Origin: Nocardia otitidiscaviarum NBRC 14405 | GTDB taxonomy: Bacteria > Actinomycetota > Actinomycetes > Mycobacteriales > Mycobacteriaceae | Assembly: GCF_000308635.1 (NCBI RefSeq) | Contig: NZ_BAGD01000101.1 | Span: 1-59,719, forward strand | DNA length: 59,719 bases | Direction of reading: 5' to 3' | Shown here: positions 24,895-33,088 of the stretch, piece after piece | How positions within the stretch are numbered: position 1 is the stretch's first letter | How the letters are laid out: each line of letters starts with the position of its first letter | Notes under the pieces: generated by a model | The model's database searches: none | What the model saw: only the letters and a program-made list of their open reading frames with translations | What the model was told of the DNA's origin: nothing | Position numbers and translations under genes: made by a program

Positions 24895-25895
24895 GGCGGC
24901 GCGAGTACGACGAATCCGATGTCCGGGTGCGCCCGGGCAAGGGTTCCCGTCCCCGCACCAAGACTCGGCCCCGGCATCTGGATGCCGCACCGGCCATGGT
25001 CGTCTCGGTCGACCGCGGCCGGTGGGGCTGTGTGCTCGACGGTGATCCGGAGCGGCTCATCGTGGCCATGCGCGCCCGCGAGCTCGGGCGCACCCCGATC
25101 GTGGTGGGCGATCAGGTGGATGTGGTCGGCGATCTCTCCGGCAAGCCGGATACCCTCGCCCGCATCGTCCGCGTGGCCGACCGTTCGACGGTATTGCGCC
25201 GCACCGCCGATGACACCGATCCGTTCGAACGAGTGGTGGTGGCCAATGCCGAACAGCTGTTCATCGTGGTGGCGCTGGCCGATCCGCCGCCCCGCACCGG
25301 CTTCGTCGAGCGCGCCATGGTGGCCGCGTATGTCGGTGGGCTGCAACCGATTCTGTGCCTGACCAAGCACGATCTGGTGGCGGAGTCCGAATTCGCGGCC
25401 GCCTTCGAGGATTTGGATCTCACGATCATCTACGGTGGAATCGAGGATCCGCTCGACCCGGTGCGAGAGCTGTTGCACGACAAGCTCACCGCCTTCATCG
25501 GCCACTCCGGCGTGGGTAAGTCGACGCTGGTGAATCGCCTCGTCCCGGACGCGGATCGAGCCACCGGCACGGTGTCCGGCGTGGGCAAGGGACGCCACAC
25601 CTCCACCCAGTCGGTGGCGCTGCCGCTGCCGGACGGCGGGTGGGTCGTCGACACTCCCGGCCTGCGCTCCTTCGGCCTGGCGCACATCACCCCGGACGAC
25701 GTCATCAAGGCGTTCTCCGACCTCTCCGAGGCCATCGAGGACTGTCCGCGCGGCTGCACCCATCTGGGCCCGCCCGCCGATCCCGAATGCGCCCTGGATC
25801 AGCTGCCCGGCACCCAGCGCCGGGTGGCCGCCATCCGGCTGCTGCTCACCGCGCTCAACTCCAACGATCCCTGGTTCCGCGGCCAGTCCGGCTGA
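24891..25895 (+). CDS. rsgA: Ribosome small-subunit-dependent GTPase RsgA
   Basis: A circularly permuted GTPase of 334 residues that helps mature the 30S subunit. OB-fold at the N terminus, then G4 (LTKHDL), G1 (GHSGVGKSTLVN), G2/G3 (GRHTSTQ, DTPGLRSFGL) and a C-terminal zinc domain (CPRGCTHLGPPADPEC). Start: the frame before the first GTG (24927) encodes LRRREYDESDVRVRP, which resembles the N terminus of mycobacterial RsgA. The only start-like codon there is CTG 24891, overlapping the aroA stop as CTGA. I prefer it; the GTG would give 322 residues. Confidence 0.93.
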   Translation: MRRREYDESDVRVRPGKGSRPRTKTRPRHLDAAPAMVVSVDRGRWGCVLDGDPERLIVAMRARELGRTPIVVGDQVDVVGDLSGKPDTLARIVRVADRSTVLRRTADDTDPFERVVVANAEQLFIVVALADPPPRTGFVERAMVAAYVGGLQPILCLTKHDLVAESEFAAAFEDLDLTIIYGGIEDPLDPVRELLHDKLTAFIGHSGVGKSTLVNRLVPDADRATGTVSGVGKGRHTSTQSVALPLPDGGWVVDTPGLRSFGLAHITPDDVIKAFSDLSEAIEDCPRGCTHLGPPADPECALDQLPGTQRRVAAIRLLLTALNSNDPWFRGQSG

Positions 25896-25896
25896 A

Positions 25897-26529
25897 TCAG
25901 TCTGGGGCCGTGTCGATTCCGGCGAGCAGCCAGCGCAGCGCCTGGGCGAAGGTCTCGTCGGATACCGAGGCGGGGTCGAGACGCCGCTGCTGCACGAGCC
26001 CGCGGAACAGGGCGAACACGATGGTGGCGAGCATATCGGCGGGTACCCGGTCCTGGAGGCCGCGCTCGGCGAGTTCGCCGGTCAGCAGGGCGGTCAGGCC
26101 GTCGAGCGGGCGACGCAGCTGGGCGGCGAGGGCGTCCATGGCGTCCGGATTGCGGATGGCGTAGAGCCAGAATTCGGCCTGCAGGGGTGCCCAGTCGCGG
26201 TCTTTGTCGGCCACGGCGACCAGCAGTTGGCCCAGGGCGGCGAGCGGATTCGCGTCGTCACCGTCGGCGAGCAGTCGCGCGGCCTGTTGGACGCGGCCCC
26301 CGGCGCGACTGGAGAGCAGTTCGGTGAAGAGTTTGTCCTTGCTGCCGAAGTTCGAATAGACCGCGCCGATCGAATAGCCCGCCGTCTCGGCGATCTCTTC
26401 CACGGACGCTCCGGCGAAACCCTTGCGCGCGAACACCTGTTCCGCCGCGTCGAGCAGGAGTTCTCGGGTGCGGGCCTTGGCGTCCGCGCGGCTCAGGCGC
26501 TTCCGTGCTACGTTGGCGTCGTCATTCAC
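25897..26529 (-). CDS. TetR family transcriptional regulator
   Basis: A 210-residue repressor. The N-terminal HTH is KARTRELLLDAAEQVFARKGFAGASVEEIAETAGYSIGAVYSNFGSKDKLF (residues about 17-67); the rest is a helical ligand and dimer domain. It is divergent from the sulfatase gene, so it probably controls that gene and itself. Start GTG 26529 gives MNDDANVARK; it lacks a ribosome site but TAGCGT ends 7 bases upstream, as in leaderless genes, and a TTCAC/GTGAA palindrome covers the start codon. A TTG at 26565 is the longer alternative. Confidence 0.85.
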   Translation of the reverse strand: MNDDANVARKRLSRADAKARTRELLLDAAEQVFARKGFAGASVEEIAETAGYSIGAVYSNFGSKDKLFTELLSSRAGGRVQQAARLLADGDDANPLAALGQLLVAVADKDRDWAPLQAEFWLYAIRNPDAMDALAAQLRRPLDGLTALLTGELAERGLQDRVPADMLATIVFALFRGLVQQRRLDPASVSDETFAQALRWLLAGIDTAPD

Positions 26530-26581
26530 ATAGTGAACGCTATTCGAGTAGCAGCGACTATTCAAGCAGACTATTCAAGCA
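26525..26581. promoter_or_regulatory. Operator cluster between tetR and sulfatase genes
   Basis: TTCAC-ATA-GTGAA (26525-26537) is a 13-bp palindrome over the tetR start. Next to the sulfatase gene, GACTATTCAAGCA occurs twice in perfect tandem (26556-26568 and 26569-26581), and a third CTATTC lies at 26540. The direct repeats end 11 bases before the sulfatase ATG. Confidence 0.6.
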
Positions 26582-26592
26582 AGGGATGCGCC

Positions 26593-28134
26593 ATGTCCGC
26601 ACACAGCTCCGAACCGCCCGTGACCACCACCCGGCTGGATCGCCGCCGCATGCTCGCCATGCTGGCCGCCGCCCCCGCCGCGGTGCCGATACTGCGGGGC
26701 GCGCTCGCACCCGCGGCACAGGCGGCACCGCCGGACCGGCCCAACATCCTGGTGGTCATGACCGATCAGGAACGAGCGGATGTGGTTCTGCCCCAGGGGT
26801 TCACGCTGCCCGCCAGTGACCGGCTGACGGCCCGGGGCGTGCGATTCGCCATGCACCACACCCCCACCGCTCCGTGCTCGCCCGCGCGCTCGGCCGTCTT
26901 CACCGGACTGCACGCCCCGGCGAGCGGCGTCAAAGACAATGTGCAGGGCAGTGAGGATCTGCTGGGTGCCGTGCTCGGCGCGGTGCAGACCTGGAATCCC
27001 GATCTCGACACCGCCATCCCCACCCTCGGCACCCTGCTCCGAGATGGCGGCTACCACACCGCGTACATCGGCAAATGGCATCTCTCCGGCTCCGTGGGAC
27101 CGGAGCCGACGGCCTTGTCCGCGTACGGATTCGACGAGGCCATCGAAATCCTGGACGGCGGCGGCCCGAACGCGGGCCTGCACGAGGATCCGGTGGTCGT
27201 CGCCCATGCCACCGACTGGCTGCACCGGCACGGCGGCGACAGCAAGCCGTGGCTGTGCGTGGTGAGCATGGTGAATCCGCACGACATGATGTTCTGCCCA
27301 CGCTTCTACCGCCTCGAGGACGTGCCGGATCACGGCGCGGAGGTGCCGCCGAACTTCGAATCCGACCTCTCCACCAAACCGCGCGTGCAGAGCACCTGGC
27401 GCGGCCTCAACGACCTGGTGGGCGGGGTGATGCCGACCGAGGTTGACTCCCCCGCCGCCCGGCAACAGTGGCGGCGGTGGGGCAACTGGTACCTCGAATT
27501 GCTGCGCCGCACCGACGAATTGACCGGTCGGGTGCTCGACGCCCTGGAGCACGGCGGGGCTGCCGCCGACACCGTGGTGGTACGGGTGGCCGACCACGGC
27601 GAACTCGGCGGCGCGCACGGGCTGCGCCAGAAGGGCGCGATGATCTACCGCGAGAACAATCGCGTGCCACTGGTCATCGCCGATCCGCGCCGCCCCGCCA
27701 CGCACGGCAGCAGCACGCAGGCGCTCTCCTCCCATGTCGATCTGGTGCCGACCCTGGCGGCGCTGGCCGGAATCGGCAGCGCGGCAACGGGACCCGGCCG
27801 TGACCTGACTCCGCTGCTGACCGACCCGTCGGGCACCGTGCGCGACGCGCTGCTGCTGACCTCGGACGCGAAATCCAGTGGCGGACAACCGCCCGACAGC
27901 CGGTACTGCCTGCGGGGCACGATCACGCCCCGCTACAGCTTCGCCCGCTACTCCACACCCGACCGGATCGACGGCCCCCGCACCGCCTTCGAGTACGAGC
28001 TCTACGACCGCGTGGCGGATCCGCTGGAGCTGCGCAATCTGGCCTACGGCGGCGGCGCGTCGGCACTGGTCGACGAATTGAACGAACTCGTGGACGCCCT
28101 CATCGCCCAGGAACTGCACAAAGATATTCCTTGA
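26593..28134 (+). CDS. Sulfatase with Tat signal
   Basis: A 513-residue type I sulfatase. Residues 17-45 form a Tat-type signal (RRRMLAMLAAAPAAVP). Metal ligands begin at MTDQE (Asp58, Gln59). The catalytic site PCSPARS gives Cys95 in the C-x-P-x-R frame that is converted to formylglycine; further signature parts are YIGKWHLSG and ADHGELGGAHGLRQKGAMIYREN. It should hydrolyse a sulfate or phosphonate ester outside the membrane; substrate unknown. AAGGG lies 7 bases before the ATG. The TetR gene is divergent. No formylglycine-generating enzyme is encoded in the window. Confidence 0.9.
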   Translation: MSAHSSEPPVTTTRLDRRRMLAMLAAAPAAVPILRGALAPAAQAAPPDRPNILVVMTDQERADVVLPQGFTLPASDRLTARGVRFAMHHTPTAPCSPARSAVFTGLHAPASGVKDNVQGSEDLLGAVLGAVQTWNPDLDTAIPTLGTLLRDGGYHTAYIGKWHLSGSVGPEPTALSAYGFDEAIEILDGGGPNAGLHEDPVVVAHATDWLHRHGGDSKPWLCVVSMVNPHDMMFCPRFYRLEDVPDHGAEVPPNFESDLSTKPRVQSTWRGLNDLVGGVMPTEVDSPAARQQWRRWGNWYLELLRRTDELTGRVLDALEHGGAAADTVVVRVADHGELGGAHGLRQKGAMIYRENNRVPLVIADPRRPATHGSSTQALSSHVDLVPTLAALAGIGSAATGPGRDLTPLLTDPSGTVRDALLLTSDAKSSGGQPPDSRYCLRGTITPRYSFARYSTPDRIDGPRTAFEYELYDRVADPLELRNLAYGGGASALVDELNELVDALIAQELHKDIP

Positions 28135-28167
28135 CAAGAATATTCTCTCGAGTGAATACTTCTGGTC
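28124..28167 (+). promoter_or_regulatory. Leaderless promoter with overlapping ArsR-type operator
   Basis: TTGACA (28131-28136) and AATACT (28155-28160) are 18 bases apart; the start of transcription should fall on or beside the ATG at 28168. ATATTC-N8-GAATAT (28124-28143) covers the -35 and GAATATTC (28138-28145) is a second palindrome. The sulfatase stop codon lies inside the -35 element. Confidence 0.65.
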
Positions 28168-28986
28168 ATGGATCAGATCGCATCGGCACTCGGGGACGCG
28201 GCTCGCTGGCGCATGGTCGAACTCCTCGCCGAGCGGCCACGATCCGTCGGTGAGCTGGCTCAGCTGACCGGTCTGCGGCAGCCGCAGACCACGAAACACC
28301 TGCAAACCCTCGCCCGGGCGGGCCTCGTCACGGTGTTCCCGCTCGGGCAGCGGCGTGTCTACGCCCTCGACTCCCCGCCGCTGCGCGGGCTGGCACAGCG
28401 CCTACTGGACCTGGCCGACACCGCGGCGGCACACTCCGACGACCGCGCGGCGCTGGCCCACTACCGCACCGCGATCGACACGGAAACCCTTGCCGCACAG
28501 CGGGATCGGTGGGCCGACGGGCGCGACTTCGACTTCGAACGCACCCTCGCCGCGCCCCGCGACCTGGTCTGGCGGTACTGGACCGACGCCGAACTGCTCG
28601 GCTCCTGGTGGGTTCCACCGTCACTGACCGTCGCCGAATGCGTGCTGGAGCCGAGGCCGGGCGGGCGCACCGTCCTCGACTACCGCGACGCCGAGGGTCG
28701 GCACTACCGCTCCACGGGTCGGGTGGCGGCGGCCAACGCTCCCGAACACCTCGTCTTCGAGCTGTCGGTCCTGGACGACACCGGTGCGATCTCCTTCACC
28801 GGCCACTACGACCTGACCCTCACCGAGGTCGCGGACGGCACCCGCCTGCGACTCCATCTCAGCCTCACCGATACGGCCGTCGCGGCCGCCCCCTACATCG
28901 CCGGTATCGAAACCGGCTGGAACCAGGTGCTCGGCACGCTCGCCGACACCATCGCCACCCGACTCGCGAAGGAAGTACAGCCATGA
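28168..28986 (+). CDS. ArsR-type HTH fused to SRPBCC (AHSA1) domain
   Basis: A 272-residue fusion. Residues 1-85 are a winged-helix of the ArsR family (ALGDAARWRMVELLAERPRSVGELAQLTGLRQPQTTKHLQTLARAGLV); residues about 115-270 are a START-like SRPBCC pocket of the AHSA1 type (DFERTLAAPRDLVWRYWTDAELLGSWW, GWNQVLGTLAD). Separate ArsR and AHSA1 genes are often adjacent; here one chain could sense a hydrophobic ligand and bind DNA. No metal-binding ELCVCDL-like motif is present. It overlaps the next gene by four bases (ATGA). Confidence 0.88.
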   Translation: MDQIASALGDAARWRMVELLAERPRSVGELAQLTGLRQPQTTKHLQTLARAGLVTVFPLGQRRVYALDSPPLRGLAQRLLDLADTAAAHSDDRAALAHYRTAIDTETLAAQRDRWADGRDFDFERTLAAPRDLVWRYWTDAELLGSWWVPPSLTVAECVLEPRPGGRTVLDYRDAEGRHYRSTGRVAAANAPEHLVFELSVLDDTGAISFTGHYDLTLTEVADGTRLRLHLSLTDTAVAAAPYIAGIETGWNQVLGTLADTIATRLAKEVQP

Positions 28987-29579
28987 GCACCACCCGTATC
29001 GTGACCGCCAACATCAGCCTCACCCTCGACGGGCGCTACAGCGGCCCCGGCGGACCCGGCGACCTGAGCGCGATCGTCCCCTATGCGGGCACCGACGTCG
29101 CCCGCGACCAGATGTCACGCATGTGCGAGAACGCCACCACGGCGGTGCTCGGCCGCGGCAATGCCGAAGGCTTCCTGGGCTACTGGCCCTCGGTCGCCGC
29201 CGACGAGAACGCCGATCCGCGCGACCGCGGCTACGCGAAGTGGCTGGTCGACACCGACAAGGTCGTCCTCTCCAGCACGCTGGACGACGCGCCGTGGGAC
29301 CGCACCCGCGTGATGAACGCCCCGACCGCCGACGTCATCACGGAATTGAAGACGGAAGGCACCGGCGAGATTCTCGTCAACACCAGTCCGAGCGTGATCA
29401 AGCCACTACTCGCCGCGAATCTGCTCGATCGGCTGTATCTGGTGATCTGCCCGCAGATCGCCGGGGGCGGGCAGCGGCTGTTCGACGACGGCCTGCCGTC
29501 GTCGAAGTGGAAGCTGACATTCCAGGAGACCGGCGAATCGGGTGTGATGGCGGTGATCTACGACCGCGTGGCGGAGTAG
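28983..29579 (+). CDS. Dihydrofolate reductase / RibD C-terminal domain protein
   Basis: A 198-residue protein of the RibD_C/DHFR-like fold. It starts TRIVTANISLTLDGRYSGPGG, keeps the NADPH-binding strands (TTAVLGRGNAEGF, DKVVLSSTL) and ends with the family pattern LYLVICPQIAGGGQRLFDDG. Such stand-alone proteins are reductases of unknown substrate, not true folate enzymes. Its start codon overlaps the stop of the ArsR-SRPBCC gene, so the two are translationally coupled and probably work on the same compound. This pairing occurs in many actinobacteria. Confidence 0.85.
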   Translation: MSTTRIVTANISLTLDGRYSGPGGPGDLSAIVPYAGTDVARDQMSRMCENATTAVLGRGNAEGFLGYWPSVAADENADPRDRGYAKWLVDTDKVVLSSTLDDAPWDRTRVMNAPTADVITELKTEGTGEILVNTSPSVIKPLLAANLLDRLYLVICPQIAGGGQRLFDDGLPSSKWKLTFQETGESGVMAVIYDRVAE

Positions 29580-29615
29580 AGAACTCCTTTCCACTTTCAA
29601 CTTATAGCGGACCCC

Positions 29616-29635
29616 GGGGCTTGCGGCAAGGCCCC
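29616..29635 (+). promoter_or_regulatory. Rifamycin-associated element (RAE) upstream of helR
   Basis: GGGGCTTGCGGCAAGGCCCC matches, as I recall it, the RAE inverted repeat found upstream of rifamycin-inducible resistance genes in actinomycetes. The palindrome extends to CCCCGGGG on both sides (29612-29639). TTGCGG within it could act as -35, with CACAAT (29646-29651) as -10. The helR start codon is 85 bases downstream; a short hairpin with arms GCGGAA and TTCCGC lies in the leader at about 29673-29687. Confidence 0.85.
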
Positions 29636-29720
29636 GGGGATGGCGCACAATCGCTGGCCGTGGCCGGAACCTGCGGAAATGTTCCGCTCGGGTACATCGG
29701 GCCACGGGAAGTGAGGGCGT

Positions 29721-31919
29721 GTGTCTGTGCAGGAGTTCGGGGCCGAGCTGCGGTCCGAGCAGGAGTACGTGGCCGGGCTGTACGCACGCCTCGACGCCGA
29801 GCGGGCGCGGGTGCGGGGCCGCTACGGCGCGGCGTTGCGGTCGCACGCCGGTGCGGCCGTGGACCGGGATGTCGAGGTACGCACGCTGGCCCGGGAGGCG
29901 ACGCGGCTGGACGTGGCCGACAACGGGCTGTGCTTCGGCCGGATGGACGCGCTGTCGGGCGAGAGCACCTATGTCGGCCGGATCGGCATCTACGACGAGG
30001 ACGACGCATTCGAGCCGCTCCTGCTGGATTGGCGGGCGCCGGCGGCGCGGGCGTTCTATGTGGCCACCGCCGCGCATCCGGAGAACATGCGCCGCCGTCG
30101 CCGATTCCACACGCGCGGACGGCAGGTGCTCGACTTCACCGATGACGTCTTCGGCCGTCCCGGTGGGGATGCGCGCGGCGATGCCGCGCTACTGGCGGCG
30201 GTGAACGCGCCGCGCGGTGCGGGCATGCGCGATATCGTCGCCACCATCCAGGCCGAGCAGGACGAGATCATCCGGCTCGACCATCCGGGCGTGCTGGTGA
30301 TCGAGGGCGGCCCGGGGACCGGCAAGACCGTGGTGGCGCTGCACCGGGTGGCGTATCTGCTGTACACGCAGCGGCAGCAGCTGGAACGCCACGGGGTGCT
30401 GGTGGTCGGCCCCAATCCGGCGTTCCTGAATCACATCGACCGGGTGCTGCCGTCGCTGGGCGAATCCAGTGTGGTGTTCATGACGACCGGCGACTTCGTG
30501 CCCGGACTGCACGTCACCGCCGAGGACGCGCCGGAGGTCGCCCGGCGCAAGGGCGCGCTGCGCATGCTCGACGTGCTCGCGGCGGCGGTCGCGGATCGGC
30601 AGCGGCTGCCCGAGGAGCCGATGCCCATCCGGCTCGCCGATGTCACGGTGCGGATCGGGCGCGATATCGCGGAGTGGGCCCGTGACGAGGCGCGCGCGAG
30701 CGGACTGCCGCACAACGAGGCGCGGGCGGTGTTCCTGGATGTGCTCACCTGGGCGCTCACCGAACGGGCGCTCGGACGGATCGGCGACGGCTGGCTGACC
30801 CGCGACGATCGCGAGGCGTGGGAGCAGATGCGCGGCGACCTGCGCGCGGAGCTGGCGCGCGACGAGCGCTTCGGCGCGGCGGTGGACGAGCTGTGGCCGA
30901 CGCTCACCCCGCAGCAGCTGCTGGCGCAGCTGTACACCTCCCCCGAGCGGCTGCGGGCGGCGGGCGCGGACCCGACGCTGTGGCGCGCCGACGGGGAGGC
31001 GTGGACGGTGTCGGATGTCCCGCTGCTCGACGAGCTGGTCGATCTGCTGGGCCACGACCGCTCCGCCGAGCAGGCCGCCGCCGAGCGGGAACGCCGGGCG
31101 CAGACCGAATACGCCGCGGGCGTCCTGGATCTCATGGTCGGGCGTGAGGACATGATGGACGACGAGGACCATCTGTTCGCCCAGGACCTGCTCTACGCCG
31201 AGGACCTGGCCGAGCGCTTTCTCGAGCGCGACACCCGCGAACTCGCCGAACGTGCTGCCGCGGACCGGGATTGGACCTACCGGCACATCGTGGTCGACGA
31301 GGCGCAGGAATTGTCCGAGCTGGACTGGCGGGTGCTCATGCGGCGGTGCCCGAGCCGGTCGTTCACGGTCGTCGGCGATCTCGCCCAGCGCCGGTCGGCG
31401 GCCGGGGCGAGATCCTGGGGCGCGATGCTGGAACCGTATGTGCCCGGCCGCTGGGCGTACCGGTCGCTGTCGGTGAACTACCGCACCCCGGCGGAGATCA
31501 TGACGGTGGCCGCTGCCGTACTCGCCGAGTTCGCCCCGGACATCCGGCCGCCGGAGTCGGTCCGCGCCTGCGGGGTGCGGCCCTGGTCCCGGCGGGTCAC
31601 CGCGGACGAACTGCCTACCGCCATCGCGGAATTCACGCGTGCCGAGGCCGACAGGGAAGGCACCAGCGTGGTGATCGGCCCGCCCGGAACACCCGGCGCG
31701 GTACCGGCATCGGAAACCAAGGGTCTGGAATTCGACGCCGTGCTGGTGGTGGAACCCGAACGCATCCTGGCCGACGGCCCGCGCGGCGCGGCCGAACTCT
31801 ACGTCGCCCTCACCCGCGCGACCCAGCGCCTCGCCATCCTGCACCTCGAGCCCCTCCCGCGCGCCCTGGACGGTCTGACCGCGACCGTGGCACCCGTCCC
31901 CACGGCGCGTCCGGCCTGA
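29721..31919 (+). CDS. helR: HelD/HelR-type helicase-like protein, RNA polymerase rescue
   Basis: A 732-residue superfamily 1 protein. The N terminus (about 1-66) is a coiled-coil arm; the Walker A is GGPGTGKT (196-203), Walker B VVDEAQELSELDW, further motifs VVGDLAQRR, SVNYRTPAEI and VALTRATQRL. HelD-like proteins insert arms into RNA polymerase and remove it from stalled complexes. The HelR branch displaces rifamycins from the enzyme and gives resistance. The RAE directly upstream strongly supports HelR over a generic HelD. Start GTG 29721 has GAGG 4 bases upstream. A terminator hairpin overlaps the stop. The gene stands alone between the RibD-like and LysR genes. Confidence 0.9.
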   Translation: MSVQEFGAELRSEQEYVAGLYARLDAERARVRGRYGAALRSHAGAAVDRDVEVRTLAREATRLDVADNGLCFGRMDALSGESTYVGRIGIYDEDDAFEPLLLDWRAPAARAFYVATAAHPENMRRRRRFHTRGRQVLDFTDDVFGRPGGDARGDAALLAAVNAPRGAGMRDIVATIQAEQDEIIRLDHPGVLVIEGGPGTGKTVVALHRVAYLLYTQRQQLERHGVLVVGPNPAFLNHIDRVLPSLGESSVVFMTTGDFVPGLHVTAEDAPEVARRKGALRMLDVLAAAVADRQRLPEEPMPIRLADVTVRIGRDIAEWARDEARASGLPHNEARAVFLDVLTWALTERALGRIGDGWLTRDDREAWEQMRGDLRAELARDERFGAAVDELWPTLTPQQLLAQLYTSPERLRAAGADPTLWRADGEAWTVSDVPLLDELVDLLGHDRSAEQAAAERERRAQTEYAAGVLDLMVGREDMMDDEDHLFAQDLLYAEDLAERFLERDTRELAERAAADRDWTYRHIVVDEAQELSELDWRVLMRRCPSRSFTVVGDLAQRRSAAGARSWGAMLEPYVPGRWAYRSLSVNYRTPAEIMTVAAAVLAEFAPDIRPPESVRACGVRPWSRRVTADELPTAIAEFTRAEADREGTSVVIGPPGTPGAVPASETKGLEFDAVLVVEPERILADGPRGAAELYVALTRATQRLAILHLEPLPRALDGLTATVAPVPTARPA

Positions 31920-31932
31920 TCCGTCAGGCCGG
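31911..31932. terminator. Terminator hairpin at the end of helR
   Basis: A perfect 9-bp stem CCGGCCTGA/TCAGGCCGG with loop TCCG includes the helR stop codon. The next 125 bases, up to the end of the converging LysR gene, show nothing further. Confidence 0.6.
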
Positions 31933-32059
31933 GTTCGCCCACCCGGTTCGCGGATCGACCGCGCGGGGTGACACCCTGCGAGTGTCGTTGCCGGGAAAGA
32001 CACCGGATGATGGCGGAGGGCGGCGGCCGCTGTGACGAGCGCGGCGGACACGCTGGCGG

Positions 32060-32989
32060 TCAGGGCGCAGGCGGGGCGGGTCGATCCGCTGCGGTATCCG
32101 CTGGTGCCGTGGCGGCCAGCGCCTGCGAGAAGGCTTGTAGGCGCGCGGTTTCGCGGTCGCGGTGCCAGATCAGGCCGAGCCGGGACGGGGGCAGGCCGGT
32201 GACCGGGACGTACCGCACGGGGCGGCGGCCGTGGTATTCGGCGGTGGAATCGCACAGCAGCAGCGCGCCGCGACCGGCCGACACCAGGGCCAGGCCCTCC
32301 TCCAGGGTGCCCACCGCCGGGCCCCGGGGTATCGGGCGGCCGGTCGGCGTGGTGGTCGGGGCCTGGACCGCACGCCAGTAGTCCGGGGCCGGGCCGCGCA
32401 CGCCGATCAGCGCGGTCGCGGCCAGATCCTCGACCGCGACGCGGGCGCGGCGGGTGAACGGATGGCCGCTGGGCACCGCCACCGACACCGCCTGCGGCGA
32501 GAACACCTGTCCGAGCACGATTTCGGGCTCACGCACCGGAAGCAGGACGACCGCGGCGTCGACCTCGTGCCGGTACACCGCCCCGAAAGGGTCCGACAGC
32601 GGAATCTCGGTGAGCTCGATGGCGCAGTCCGGGTAGCGGGTGGTGAACAGCGCGATGGCGCTCACCAGATGTTCGTTTGTCGCCCCCTGGAAGCCGAGGC
32701 GCACCGTGCCCGACATGCCGCGGGCGGCGGCGCGGACGGTGTCGAGGGCGGCGTGCAGGGCCGTGTACGCGGGCCGCAGTTCGGCCAGGAACGCGACACC
32801 GAGCGGGGTCAGCCGCACCCGGCGGCTGGTGCGCTCCACCAGGGTGGCGCCGACCCGCTGTTCGAGTGAGCGCAGCAATTGGCTCACCCGGCTCTGCGAC
32901 AGGTAGAGCCGGGCACCGGCGCGGCCGAAGTGCAGCTCGTCGGCCAGGGCCAGGAATGCCTCGAGTTCCCGGACGTCCAGGCTGCCCAT
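32060..32989 (-). CDS. LysR family transcriptional regulator
   Basis: A 309-residue LTTR. The HTH spans about 1-60: LDVRELEAFLALADELHFGRAGARLYLSQSRVSQLLRSLEQRVG; the effector domain follows with GTVRLGFQGATNEHLV as first strand and a second hinge near SVAVPSGHPF. ATG 32989 has GGGAG 5 bases upstream and gives the normal family start; a longer open frame to 33019 is not needed. It is divergent from the MFS gene 99 bases away and is its likely regulator. The end is Ala/Pro-rich. Confidence 0.9.
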   Translation of the reverse strand: MGSLDVRELEAFLALADELHFGRAGARLYLSQSRVSQLLRSLEQRVGATLVERTSRRVRLTPLGVAFLAELRPAYTALHAALDTVRAAARGMSGTVRLGFQGATNEHLVSAIALFTTRYPDCAIELTEIPLSDPFGAVYRHEVDAAVVLLPVREPEIVLGQVFSPQAVSVAVPSGHPFTRRARVAVEDLAATALIGVRGPAPDYWRAVQAPTTTPTGRPIPRGPAVGTLEEGLALVSAGRGALLLCDSTAEYHGRRPVRYVPVTGLPPSRLGLIWHRDRETARLQAFSQALAATAPADTAADRPAPPAP

Positions 32990-33088
32990 ATGTTCTCCCG
33001 ACCCTCGCCGACGATTCATTAGCCCGGCTCATGGAACCGTGAGCACTTCGCCGTTGTTCCCGGCCGTCGCGGGCAGTTGGCTGGAGCC

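Noticed and set aside
24927..25895. rsgA beginning at GTG 24927
   Set aside because: Would drop the residues resembling mycobacterial RsgA just upstream; kept only as an alternative.
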